Translations under genes and position numbers: made by a program
Shown: in pieces, positions 33,345 to 41,867 of the stretch
Layout of the letters: each line of letters starts with the position of its first letter
Position numbering within the stretch: the stretch's first letter is position 1
Assembly: GCA_046538945.1 (NCBI GenBank)
Contig: JBKHHW010000008.1
Location: 1-42,674, forward strand
DNA: 42,674 nt
DNA from: JAEZKC01 sp046538945
Lineage (GTDB): Bacteria; Fibrobacterota; Chitinivibrionia; Chitinivibrionales; Chitinispirillaceae
Direction of reading: 5' to 3'
Notes under the pieces: generated by a model
Databases searched by the model: none
What the model saw: the letters and a program-made list of their open reading frames with translations, nothing else
Told to the model about the DNA's origin: nothing

Positions 33345-34394
33345 TCAACAAAGATAAGGCTCAGTCACTGATTCAATTTCAGCCGAACAGGCCAGTTTGC
33401 AGTTTCCCAGAGTATCTAATCCGCCATACTTAATACTCCCCCGCCAGATCATGGTCATTTTGTTCTCATTTTTATTTATCACCACAGTCTGCAGAAAAGG
33501 TGTCAACTGTTGGGAGCCCTCACCTATATTAATAACCAGTGCCGGGCTGGCTGCCGGCAGTTGGAACTCGAAATCAGAATAAACCGGATCAAGATATCTG
33601 AGTTGTACTGTTTCGTTTCCAGATAGAAGCTTACCCCACAGTCCCTCGGAAGCCCCCTGATAAAACCGCATATCCATCCTGGGCGATTCATCGTTTGAAA
33701 CTTTTGTGTCTTCAGAAAGGATTCCCGCATAGGTGTAACGGGGATAGAAATCCCGGCGTGTCCACCCCAACGAACTCGGCCGGGGTGCTTTAGACCACTT
33801 TCCTGGCGCTGCAACAACCGCATTGTCTCCCGTCAGAAGATTTTCAGGGTCCTCGAGATTGGGAAGTGCCACAGTTCCCGCTTTTCTTATACACTCCCTG
33901 AGCACAAAACCTCTTCCGATCGAGTTGGGGCTAAAAACGACCGGTGTGCCCTTTCCGGTTCGGGTGATTCCTCCATAGGCGTTTCTGTATCCCAGTTCTA
34001 TTGATTCGAAAGGCTGCGGTTCACTGATTACCACTCCCCGGAAAGGTCGCCACTCCATTGTCCGATTTCCGAACACCCTGACATTTTTGGACAGAGGCCC
34101 CACCTTGACTGAACAATCGAGCTGATATGCTTTTTTCCCCCGAGGAGGATACACAGATCCTGTGACCACACAATCCGTGGACAATTTGCAGGCGACAAGA
34201 TCTGATTCGGCATGGACTTCAGAAAACTGCGGAGCAGCCGGATCGGCATACACATCCGAATTCACCAGAGGAATCTGCTGTTCGGAAAGTGAGACTCCAC
34301 CTTGTGCGATGTCAAAAGTGATTTTCGCCAGTACTGAGAGTATCGGTAAACCTTCCCGATCATAACCCGGAACAAAAGCGGAACAACATCTCAT
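33345..34394 (-). CDS. DUF2169 family protein (T6SS effector adaptor-like)
   Basis: 349 residues, soluble. The family start (CSAFVPGYDREGLPILSVLAK), DVYADPAAPQFSEVHAESDL and FESIELGYRNAYGG are characteristic of DUF2169. Members are encoded next to vgrG and effectors in type VI secretion clusters and act as chaperone/adaptors that load cargo onto VgrG. GGGAGG with a 4-base spacer precedes the ATG. It begins 12 bp after vgrG, so both are co-transcribed. No effector, immunity or PAAR gene follows: the next gene is acpH. The last ~100 residues appear complete. Confidence 0.87.
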   Translation of the reverse strand: MRCCSAFVPGYDREGLPILSVLAKITFDIAQGGVSLSEQQIPLVNSDVYADPAAPQFSEVHAESDLVACKLSTDCVVTGSVYPPRGKKAYQLDCSVKVGPLSKNVRVFGNRTMEWRPFRGVVISEPQPFESIELGYRNAYGGITRTGKGTPVVFSPNSIGRGFVLRECIRKAGTVALPNLEDPENLLTGDNAVVAAPGKWSKAPRPSSLGWTRRDFYPRYTYAGILSEDTKVSNDESPRMDMRFYQGASEGLWGKLLSGNETVQLRYLDPVYSDFEFQLPAASPALVINIGEGSQQLTPFLQTVVINKNENKMTMIWRGSIKYGGLDTLGNCKLACSAEIESVTEPYLC

Positions 34395-34406
34395 AGTTCC
34401 TCCCGT

Positions 34407-36578
34407 TCAGTTGATGGACACTACCCCCCCCTTCAGGGCAGCAAGTCCTTTCCCCTCCACCTCGGCAGTACCGCCGCTCACCTTCACAGCCACATCCCCT
34501 CTGATTTCAGTTGTTGCGGCACTTATTTTGGCCCCAGCACTCCCTTTCAAAGCAAAATCCAGAGCATTAAGGGTATGACTGCCTGAAGCCTGCTCCTTGA
34601 TATTCGATCCTTGTATGTTCAGATCCAAAGCTGCATTCAGTTCCAATGAACCACCGGCCTCAGCATGAACATTTGCACCTTTTATCGAGACATCTTTTTC
34701 AGCACTGATCTGGATTTCTCCCTTCGACTGCAAGAGAAGTTTTCCTCCCGCATCAAGAACCACCCTGTTCATGCCGTTACTGTCGGCAAGAAGAACACAC
34801 TTCTCATTATCATCCAGCTTGAGAGTGTTTCCACTTGCGGTACGTACGGTTACGTTTTCCTTCTCATCGTTGATTTCAACAGTATGCCCTTTAGCGGAAG
34901 TGATTGAAATCCCGCACTCACCACTTTTGAAGTTCATAGTCATGTGATGATTTCCGGCATCCACGGTCACCCTGTCATTTTCATCATCCAGTACGATTCT
35001 GCAATCAGAAGCAGTTTTGACCGACACAGTTTTCTTTTCATCATCCAGAACCATTTCCTGTTTTCCGGAGCTGGACATCCGCACTTTCTGTTTTCCTTCC
35101 GCATCATCCATCAGAAGCTCGTTTCCTCCTCCCGTACGGATCATGTTCTGATGCCTGTTTTCCTTTCTTACGGGAGATATTGTACTCGCATTCGGGACCG
35201 TACCCAGGCCCAGCGGCTTGTTGGGATCACCATCGATACAAGCAAGAACCATTTCAGCACCCTGTCTGGAGGGAAAATGGAATCCGTAATCAGCTCCGCA
35301 GGACGGCTGAGAAAGTCGGATGTCTTTTGAAGCTCCGTAGGCAGGTGAACCGGAAACATCAAAAGGCATTCTCACCCGGTACCTTCCCAATTCGTCGACA
35401 GTAGCATAGCTTTCCCCCAAAGCTTCTATAGGTGCCGTTATCACACCGTGCATTCTCGGAGTGAAGGCACGCTTCTGCGGCAAAAACAACTCCTCACTGC
35501 TGTCAAAACAGCTGAATCTGTTTCTGTAGGTGAAAACCGGATTTCCATTCTCCCCGAGAAAACCGCCTTCGTGATACACTGAAGAGATGAGATACTTGCC
35601 TCTTTTCCTCCAAGCATCCGATTCATTCTCTGTAACAGAAAGCAAGAACTGATTTCCCGCTCTGAAAGCATTGCAGTTGCCCTCTCCCCCAAGGCTGAGA
35701 TTGGAAAGACGGAAGCGTTTCGCAGATAATTGAGAAAAAAACTGAGCTTCTTCAATGCCTTTAACCGCACCACCGTAATCGTAAACCGATCCGCAGTGAC
35801 CTTCGCTTATCTGCTGATTGAATTCGGGAGCCCTTTCCGGTGTACGGTAATTGTAAGATCGTACACTGACATTCCGGGGCAGCATACTCGATTCTTTGTG
35901 AAAAGAAATGATGGAATCCGTGAATTCCCCAAGCGCTTCCTCACTAAAGCCTGAACTTCTTACAAATGGAATCGACCCATGATCAATGAGCCTGAAACGG
36001 GAATACTGATCGGTGAAAACCACCTTTTCCTCAGGAATACCGGAGTCACTGCTGTTTTCAAAAAAGAACCATATGCCGTAAAGCTCCAGAAGTCGGCAAA
36101 TGAAATTCAAATCCGTCTCCTGATACTGAACACAATACTTAAGCTGAGGATACTGATTTCCTATTTCAAAGCTGCAGTATTCTCCAAACCCTGCGGATTC
36201 CACTACACTTCGTACTATTTCCACCACCGACAGTTTCTGGAAAACTCTGCTGCCGAAATTCATACCGAGCTGAAACAGGCGAGGCACAAGACGCAGGTGA
36301 TACACGGCCTGATCACCCCTGTGCTCCACTACCCTGAACCTGGATACGACTCCGCGGTAGGAATGAGAGCTGCCCTTGCACATCATTCTGAATTCACAGG
36401 GCTGCGCGACAATCCTTTCTGAACAGACATCTTTACAATCAGAACGAACGTGAATATCAAATCTGTAAGGAGAAGAGATGCGGTCCAGACCTGAAAATTT
36501 GGAAACAGAAAACGTACTCTGGGGATAACTACCGCAGATAAGAAAGAAGCGCGATTCGTTTGCTTTGTTCCGATTCAC
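34407..36578 (-). CDS. vgrG: type VI secretion spike protein VgrG
   Basis: 723 residues. The gp27-like part (residues ~1-370) has YRFDIHVRSDC, VQYQETDLNFICRLLELYGIWFFFE and the GNAFRAG-like segment. The gp5-like OB domain includes VDELGRYRVRMPFD and GADYGFHFPSRQGAEMVLACIDGDPNKPLGLG, the classic VgrG signature, followed by GGGNELLMDD. From ~480 to 723 the chain is a repeated beta pattern (VVLDAGGKLLLQSKGEIQIS, DVSIKGANVHAEAGG), forming the needle. No extra effector domain is visible at the C terminus. The start is GTG. No other T6SS structural gene (tssB, tssC, tssM and others) is in this window. Confidence 0.95.
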   Translation of the reverse strand: MNRNKANESRFFLICGSYPQSTFSVSKFSGLDRISSPYRFDIHVRSDCKDVCSERIVAQPCEFRMMCKGSSHSYRGVVSRFRVVEHRGDQAVYHLRLVPRLFQLGMNFGSRVFQKLSVVEIVRSVVESAGFGEYCSFEIGNQYPQLKYCVQYQETDLNFICRLLELYGIWFFFENSSDSGIPEEKVVFTDQYSRFRLIDHGSIPFVRSSGFSEEALGEFTDSIISFHKESSMLPRNVSVRSYNYRTPERAPEFNQQISEGHCGSVYDYGGAVKGIEEAQFFSQLSAKRFRLSNLSLGGEGNCNAFRAGNQFLLSVTENESDAWRKRGKYLISSVYHEGGFLGENGNPVFTYRNRFSCFDSSEELFLPQKRAFTPRMHGVITAPIEALGESYATVDELGRYRVRMPFDVSGSPAYGASKDIRLSQPSCGADYGFHFPSRQGAEMVLACIDGDPNKPLGLGTVPNASTISPVRKENRHQNMIRTGGGNELLMDDAEGKQKVRMSSSGKQEMVLDDEKKTVSVKTASDCRIVLDDENDRVTVDAGNHHMTMNFKSGECGISITSAKGHTVEINDEKENVTVRTASGNTLKLDDNEKCVLLADSNGMNRVVLDAGGKLLLQSKGEIQISAEKDVSIKGANVHAEAGGSLELNAALDLNIQGSNIKEQASGSHTLNALDFALKGSAGAKISAATTEIRGDVAVKVSGGTAEVEGKGLAALKGGVVSIN

Positions 36579-36615
36579 TCAGCACCTGCCCCTTACGTTA
36601 AGGTTAAGATCTGCT

Positions 36616-36645
36616 GTAGGCAGCCCCAGCTTGAAAGCTACCTAC
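36616..36645. promoter_or_regulatory. imperfect dyad upstream of vgrG
   Basis: GTAGGCAGC (36616-36624) pairs with GCTACCTAC (36637-36645) with one mismatch and a 12-base centre, 38 bp before the vgrG start. The gap 36579-36725 should also hold the vgrG promoter; no strong -10/-35 was found. Confidence 0.4.
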
Positions 36646-36725
36646 TCTGATTCTTTAAACGTCAAGAGAGACAAACACAGTCAGTAGAGAAAAAAGGGAA
36701 TGCGGAAAATTTGAAAGAAACGAAA

Positions 36726-37724
36726 TTAAAAACCGGCCATGACAGATATCAGCAGAGCCGGTATGTAAAGATCTGAATAAAACTGAAACGCCACGTCGAG
36801 TTTCAGATCCACATTGTCCATCTTTGTGGCCATCCCGGCACCCAGGGAAAGGGTGTTCATGTTGCTTTTCTGGTAATCGTCATCGCGATTTCCCCTGAAT
36901 ATTTCAACCCCCTTCTCCAGATCCTTGACGCTGAAGCCGTAACCGGCTCTGAAGAAGAAATTATTTATGGGGGTCAGTTCGAATCCGGGTCTGAAATTCA
37001 GATAATCGCCAATTCTTTTTTCCACATCGAGGGCAAGGCGCAATTTAGGAACGTGACGGGGAACAAAGGAAAGCCCCGCACCGAAACCGGTGGGCAGGGA
37101 ATACTTTTCCGAATCAGTGCCACCATAACCGGACCGCATAAAGCCGAGATTGCGGATAACGGCTCCGCAAACAAGACGCATTTTGGAAGAACGATACTGC
37201 ACACCACCATCCACCGCGAATCCATCAGCGGAATAGCTGAGCTCATCAGTTCCCAGATGGTTGTAGACACCCTTCAGAGTAACACCGACCGAAACTTCTT
37301 CGGAATAAGTCCGGGCCCAGCTTACTCCGCCCGTAGCATAATTGCTTCTGGCGAAAAGGCCGGTATTCTGTCCATTTTCGTTGATCTGTTCGAAATCGCC
37401 GCTGGTGAGAGCTGTAAGGTTGGCTGCCACAACTCCGTAGGATGTGGGATGAAGATACGCAAGCGGTCCGCCCCACACATCCATGATGATCTGACGGTAT
37501 CCACCCATGACCTGTTTTCTTTCTACAAAACCGATCGAAGCCGGATTGGACAGAAAGCCGTAAATATCATTAGGCACTCCAATACTTGCATTTCCCATCC
37601 CGACAGAACGCGCATCGTAATTCAGGTTGAGAAAAGGAAAGGCGACAGTTCCGGCGTCAGGGTGCTGAGCCTGGACATATCCGCTCAACACGGCTGCAAA
37701 CAAAATGATCTTCAAGTACCTCAT
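36726..37724 (-). CDS. PorV/PorQ family outer-membrane beta-barrel protein
   Basis: 332 residues with a signal peptide (LKIILFAAVLSGYVQAQ). The mature start FLNLNYDARSVGMGNASIGVPNDIYGFLSNPASIGF is the PorV/PorQ signature, followed by alternating amphipathic strands with Gly/Tyr/Phe ends typical of an outer-membrane barrel of the FadL-like type and a last strand ending in Phe. In Bacteroidota PorV is part of type IX secretion; elsewhere the family is broad, so secretion is only a possibility here. It follows the LolB-like lipoprotein gene by 19 bp, so it is the last gene of that operon. Confidence 0.9.
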   Translation of the reverse strand: MRYLKIILFAAVLSGYVQAQHPDAGTVAFPFLNLNYDARSVGMGNASIGVPNDIYGFLSNPASIGFVERKQVMGGYRQIIMDVWGGPLAYLHPTSYGVVAANLTALTSGDFEQINENGQNTGLFARSNYATGGVSWARTYSEEVSVGVTLKGVYNHLGTDELSYSADGFAVDGGVQYRSSKMRLVCGAVIRNLGFMRSGYGGTDSEKYSLPTGFGAGLSFVPRHVPKLRLALDVEKRIGDYLNFRPGFELTPINNFFFRAGYGFSVKDLEKGVEIFRGNRDDDYQKSNMNTLSLGAGMATKMDNVDLKLDVAFQFYSDLYIPALLISVMAGF

Positions 37725-37743
37725 AGATATTTACCCGAATCTA

Positions 37744-38442
37744 TTACTGAGCCGTGACGTCATCGTACTTAATAGAAATATAGTTCCTGCTATCATCTCT
37801 AATAGTGATTTCACGTGCCAAGCCCTGCTCAAAATTGCTGAATCGCACAGAAAACTTACTTCCCTTGTTGTTGTATTGAAACCTGATAGTCTGGACGTTA
37901 CCGCTTCTGCGCCCGACCTGCGCCCGTATCATCAGAGAATCGGACTGCCACACTGCCACCGCATCGGCGTTATCATGAGTCAGATCATCTGGCTTTTTTT
38001 CCAACTCCCCGGCACTCAGAGGCATTCTGCCCGTCAGAAACCGGATGAACTGCCTGAAGGTAAAATAACTCCCCCACCGAAATGGAAGGGTCTCCATTTT
38101 TTCATCCAAAGCAAACAGATACAAATCATCACTCATCAGTATCCGCCCCCGACTGCCATCCGCCTCAATGGAAGCCACCTGCGCTCCAAACGGAGAATAG
38201 ATATGGGCTTTGAGCACATCTGCAGAATCCCACAACACATCAGCCTTTCCACTGTTCCGTCTGCCCTTCTGCGAAACGATCAGATCACCGGAACCCACGA
38301 ACTTGTCGAGATCATACCTGATTTCAGAGAAGGGTTCCAATGCGGAGGATACAGAATCGTGATTCAGACGAGGTGGTTTGGTACAGCCTGCAAGAAACGC
38401 AACCAGCACAGCCCCGATAAAGAGAAGAAAACGGGAGATCAA
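37744..38442 (-). CDS. LolB-like outer-membrane lipoprotein
   Basis: About 232 residues. The signal peptide with lipobox (FLLFIGAVLVAFLAGC) is followed by a mature part like LolB/DUF4292: VGSGDLIVSQKGRRNSGKADVLW, IYSPFGAQVASIEADGSRG, FRQFIRFLTGRMP. LolB-type proteins receive lipoproteins at the outer membrane. The start is a TTG at 38442, one base after the TPR lipoprotein stop, with AAGGAGG 5 bases before it; the longer frame from 38481 puts 13 charged residues before the signal and is rejected. The neighbours (TPR lipoprotein, PorV/PorQ) are also outer-membrane proteins. Confidence 0.82.
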   Translation of the reverse strand: MISRFLLFIGAVLVAFLAGCTKPPRLNHDSVSSALEPFSEIRYDLDKFVGSGDLIVSQKGRRNSGKADVLWDSADVLKAHIYSPFGAQVASIEADGSRGRILMSDDLYLFALDEKMETLPFRWGSYFTFRQFIRFLTGRMPLSAGELEKKPDDLTHDNADAVAVWQSDSLMIRAQVGRRSGNVQTIRFQYNNKGSKFSVRFSNFEQGLAREITIRDDSRNYISIKYDDVTAQ

Positions 38443-38443
38443 C

Positions 38444-40180
38444 TCACCTCCTTCCCTTCTGGATGATCTTTTCGATTTCACTCAAACGTTCACGGATCCG
38501 GTCGGCTTCGGGCGATTCAAGTTCAAGACTTTTTCTGTAAGCATCCGCCGCGGAAGAATACTCGTTGAGCTTAAAGAGGATATCGCCCAGATGGCTGAAC
38601 AGAACCGGATCATCATCCAGTTTCGAAATAGCTTTTTCCATGTACTCGTGTGCTTCGTCATATTGGCCCATCTGATACAGGACCCAGGCGTAGGAATCCA
38701 GGTATGCGCCATTCTCGGGCTCTTTGTCCAGCGCGTTCTCTATCAGCAGCCTGGCGCTGTCCAGATGCACTCCCTTTTCAGCCCACATATAGCCCAGATA
38801 GTTGGATGCGGCAGCATCATCCGGCCGCAGCGACAGAACCACCCTGAATGCATCGGCCGCTTCTTCTATCTTCTTTTCCCTCTCGAGAGCACTTCCTAAT
38901 TCAAACCAGGCGTAAAAATCAGTGGAATCAATCTCCACAGCCTTCCTCAATGCCGCGGCGGCTTCGCTGTGCTTTTTCTGCATATTGAGAGCATACCCCT
39001 TGAACCTCCAGGCAGGGCCGGACTGGGGAAAAACGGACAGATACCTTTCGACGACCTGAAAAGCTTTCTCCGCATTCTTCTCCTGAATATGAAAATAACA
39101 GTACTCCCGCCAGAGTTCCTCGTTGAGCGAATCCAGCTCCAGCGCACTTTCGAATCCGGAACTGGCCTCTTCATGACGGTCAGTTTCGGAATAAATGAGG
39201 GCACGATAATAATGCAGTTCGGAATCTTCCGGTTTTTCCTCAACAAGCTCATCCAGTATCTTCTCCGCTTCTTCAAACTGCTTGTCGTGAAAAAGCAGAA
39301 ACGCCAACCCCCGACGGTAAACAGCACCGATCTCCTCAGAAGCCACAAGTTTCTTGTAAACAGCAATGGCTTCCGGATACTGACCCCTGACAATATGGAT
39401 GTGGGCGATGGATCTCAGGGACTCCTCATTAAGAGAATCGATCTCCAGTGCGGCGTTGTACAGTTTTAAAGCCCTGGTAGTATCGCGGGTAAGATACTCA
39501 AGTGTTCCCGTGACGGAAAGCACCTCCGGACTCTCGGGGAAATTCCTGAGAAGCATCGTGGAGAGACTCTCGGCTTCGGCAAAACGCTTTTCAGCAATGT
39601 TGAACTGAACAAGTTTCACTCCGATCCCCACCGAATTGGGATTTCCGGCAAAGAACTCTCCAAACTTTTTGTACGCCCTCTCCTTCTGCCCCATCGATTC
39701 ATACACAAGGCCCAGAGAATAAATCTCCTCCTCGGTCTTCTCCTCGATGAGCTCAAGTACCTCCGCAGCCTTGGCCATTTCCTCCATACCCAGATAAACC
39801 GACGCAAGCTGCCTTTTCTCCTCGTTATCCAGATCGGATAGTTGCCTTTCGCCTTTGATGAGAATGAGAGCTTTAGCGAAGTTTTTGGAACCAAGATACC
39901 TGCTCAGCAGAGTCTTGCGCAGAAACTCTGATTCAGGATCATACTCGTAAGCCATTTCGTAAAAACGCTCGGCGATCTGAAACATACCCTGCCGCTCGTA
40001 ATCCCTGGCCTGAATGAAGAAATCATGCGCTCTGTTCAAGCGCTCCGTCTCGGAGGTGACATCGACAGATTTTATCACGGGGAAACGATGCGCGGCACAT
40101 CCCGTCAAAAAGGAAATGGCGACGATTCCAACCAGCACGAGAGTGAATGAGACCTTCTTTCTCTCTGTACATTCAATCAC
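38444..40180 (-). CDS. TPR-repeat lipoprotein
   Basis: 578 residues. The signal peptide and lipobox (LVLVGIVAISFLTGCAAH) are followed by about thirteen TPR units over nearly the full length (AERFYEMAYEYDPESEFLRK, GPAWRFKGYALNMQKKHSEA, DDAAASNYLGYMWAEKGVHL, GAYLDSYAWVLYQMGQYDEA). Such proteins act as periplasmic scaffolds for outer-membrane assembly; BamD- and PilW-type roles are both known, but no specific match is made. The start is GTG with GGGG upstream. It overlaps nothing and is followed one base later by the LolB-like gene, making a three-gene outer-membrane operon. Partners beyond these are unknown. Confidence 0.9.
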   Translation of the reverse strand: MIECTERKKVSFTLVLVGIVAISFLTGCAAHRFPVIKSVDVTSETERLNRAHDFFIQARDYERQGMFQIAERFYEMAYEYDPESEFLRKTLLSRYLGSKNFAKALILIKGERQLSDLDNEEKRQLASVYLGMEEMAKAAEVLELIEEKTEEEIYSLGLVYESMGQKERAYKKFGEFFAGNPNSVGIGVKLVQFNIAEKRFAEAESLSTMLLRNFPESPEVLSVTGTLEYLTRDTTRALKLYNAALEIDSLNEESLRSIAHIHIVRGQYPEAIAVYKKLVASEEIGAVYRRGLAFLLFHDKQFEEAEKILDELVEEKPEDSELHYYRALIYSETDRHEEASSGFESALELDSLNEELWREYCYFHIQEKNAEKAFQVVERYLSVFPQSGPAWRFKGYALNMQKKHSEAAAALRKAVEIDSTDFYAWFELGSALEREKKIEEAADAFRVVLSLRPDDAAASNYLGYMWAEKGVHLDSARLLIENALDKEPENGAYLDSYAWVLYQMGQYDEAHEYMEKAISKLDDDPVLFSHLGDILFKLNEYSSAADAYRKSLELESPEADRIRERLSEIEKIIQKGRR

Positions 40181-40267
40181 TTGTACCCCGTTTCGAGTAT
40201 TGAGTGCAGATTACGCAACCAGCAAAGATTTATTTTGAAACAACCGCTTTCAAAAACAACCAGCTGC

Positions 40268-41038
40268 TCAACGAATCACCGACACCACTATGTCGACATA
40301 GCTGTCCAGCGCAGCTTTCGCTCCAGGCGACACGGACTGGGAAATCACCGTCCCGGGCACCAGAGAAGAGCTGTTCTGATGGGTGATCTTTCCCACCTTC
40401 AGGCCACTTTCCTTGATCTTCTCGCGGGCTGCGGAAAGGCTCTCGCCCACTATATTGGGAACCTGCGCGTGAGTGGGTCTGTGCCCCCGGGAGACGATCA
40501 GATCAACCTTCATCGACCGGGAAATCGTGGTTCCTCCGGGAGGATAAGCATCTATGACCACATCCTCGGGATAACTGCTGGAATAGTTCTTTTTCACTTT
40601 CCCCAGTGCAAAACCGTACTTTTTTAGCTCTATTCTGGCCTGACGTTCGGAAAGCTGTTTCACCCTCGGAATCGCCGCGATCTCCTTGCCTCTGCTTACG
40701 GTTACAGCAATTTTCCTGCCTTTTTTCACCTTTAAGCCAGATTCGGGAAACTGGTTGATTATGGAACCGTCCGGAATACTGTCGTCGAATTCCCGGCTGC
40801 GGACTTCCGTAAGCAATCCCACGCCGTACAACTCATGACGCCCCTCATCATAGGTGAAACCTTTTATGCTGGGAACTTCTACCATATCCCTGTTCACGCC
40901 GACGATATTGGGCATGATCGCCCTGTCCACGACAAATATTCCGATAAAGAATCCTGCTACACACAAAATTAAAGCCGCAGGCACATAGACTTTCCAAAAA
41001 AGACCAACTGGAATGCTAATCGTATAACTTTTCTTCAT
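40268..41038 (-). CDS. membrane-anchored PASTA-domain protein
   Basis: 256 residues. One membrane segment (VYVPAALILCVAGFFIGIFVV, near residues 15-38) is followed by three PASTA domains: VEVPSIKGFTYDEGRHELY, AAIPRVKQLSERQARIELKK and AQVPNIVGESLSAAREKIKE, each ended by a P-x-G turn and a V-S-R-G-like strand. PASTA domains bind peptidoglycan fragments or beta-lactams and usually form the sensor of Ser/Thr kinases; here there is no kinase domain. Its start overlaps the end of the Crp/Fnr-type gene by 23 bp, so the two are co-expressed. Confidence 0.93.
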   Translation of the reverse strand: MKKSYTISIPVGLFWKVYVPAALILCVAGFFIGIFVVDRAIMPNIVGVNRDMVEVPSIKGFTYDEGRHELYGVGLLTEVRSREFDDSIPDGSIINQFPESGLKVKKGRKIAVTVSRGKEIAAIPRVKQLSERQARIELKKYGFALGKVKKNYSSSYPEDVVIDAYPPGGTTISRSMKVDLIVSRGHRPTHAQVPNIVGESLSAAREKIKESGLKVGKITHQNSSSLVPGTVISQSVSPGAKAALDSYVDIVVSVIR

Positions 41039-41699
41039 TAAGAATCACCATCTTCTTTCTATCTATATGAATGTAACGCTTTTTCTGAAGCTGCGAGAGT
41101 ACCCTGGAGACTGTCTCCCTGCTGGTTCCGGCCATATCAGCAATAATCTGATGAGTAGGCCTGTTCTCTATCACTACCATTCCGTCAACTTTACTGCCCT
41201 GCTCCCTTCCCATCTGCAGCAGTACCTCCGCCACCCTTCCATACACGCTCATCAAGGAGAGAGTGTTGATGTGACGGTTGGATTTTCTGAGCCGCCGCGA
41301 CATCTCTATCAGCATATGTATGGTGATCTGAGGATATTCCCGCAACACCTGCAGGAAATCTCTCCTATACAGCATAAGCAGTATGCATCTCTGAGCCGCA
41401 ATGACCGAAGCACTTCGGGGCTCGCCATCCAAGATCGCCATTTCCCCGAAAAACTCCCCCCTCTTCAAAGTGGCAAGAATTGTCTGCTTCCCCTCTGAAG
41501 AGAGTATGGCAACATGTACCAGACCTGTCGCGATAATGAAAAAGGTGTGAGAATCATTATCATCCTCCCGTAAAACCACCTCTCCCGGACTGAATTCCCG
41601 CGCCACCATAACAGAGCATATGGTCTTGCGCTCACGGGCATTCAGGTTACTGAACAGTGGAACTTTGGAGGCCAGCTCCTCAATCTCATCTGGAGTCAT
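41016..41699 (-). CDS. Crp/Fnr family transcription regulator
   Basis: 227 residues. An N-terminal cyclic-nucleotide-binding-type barrel (FSPGEVVLREDDNDSHTFFII; GEFFGEMAILDGEPRSASVIA, close to the cNMP phosphate cassette), a long dimer helix and a Crp-type winged helix-turn-helix (HQIIADMAGTSRETVSRVLS) are visible. The cassette has GEMA-x8-R-S-A and fits cAMP binding; no Cys cluster for an Fe-S centre is present, so it is not an FNR-type oxygen sensor. GGAG precedes the ATG by nine bases. It heads the operon with the PASTA gene. Its targets are unknown. Confidence 0.94.
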   Translation of the reverse strand: MTPDEIEELASKVPLFSNLNARERKTICSVMVAREFSPGEVVLREDDNDSHTFFIIATGLVHVAILSSEGKQTILATLKRGEFFGEMAILDGEPRSASVIAAQRCILLMLYRRDFLQVLREYPQITIHMLIEMSRRLRKSNRHINTLSLMSVYGRVAEVLLQMGREQGSKVDGMVVIENRPTHQIIADMAGTSRETVSRVLSQLQKKRYIHIDRKKMVILNEEKLYD

Positions 41700-41809
41700 A
41701 TTCAGATACTCCGTTTCAGTTGCACTTTATCTCTACCGCCAGTTCGAACCGACGAGCTATTTAGGGAAAATAGTTTCATACTTAAGTGAAATGCTAACTC
41801 AACAATCAC

Positions 41810-41836
41810 AAAAAAAAGGGAGCAGCAGCTACTCCC
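41810..41836 (-). terminator. intrinsic terminator of the right-edge gene
   Basis: On the minus strand an 8-bp stem GGGAGTAG / CTGCTCCC (one wobble pair) has a 3-base loop and is followed by eight Ts. It lies 31 bp after the stop codon at 41868. Confidence 0.9.
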
Positions 41837-41867
41837 TTCAAAATCAGAACAGATCAGCAGAAAATCT

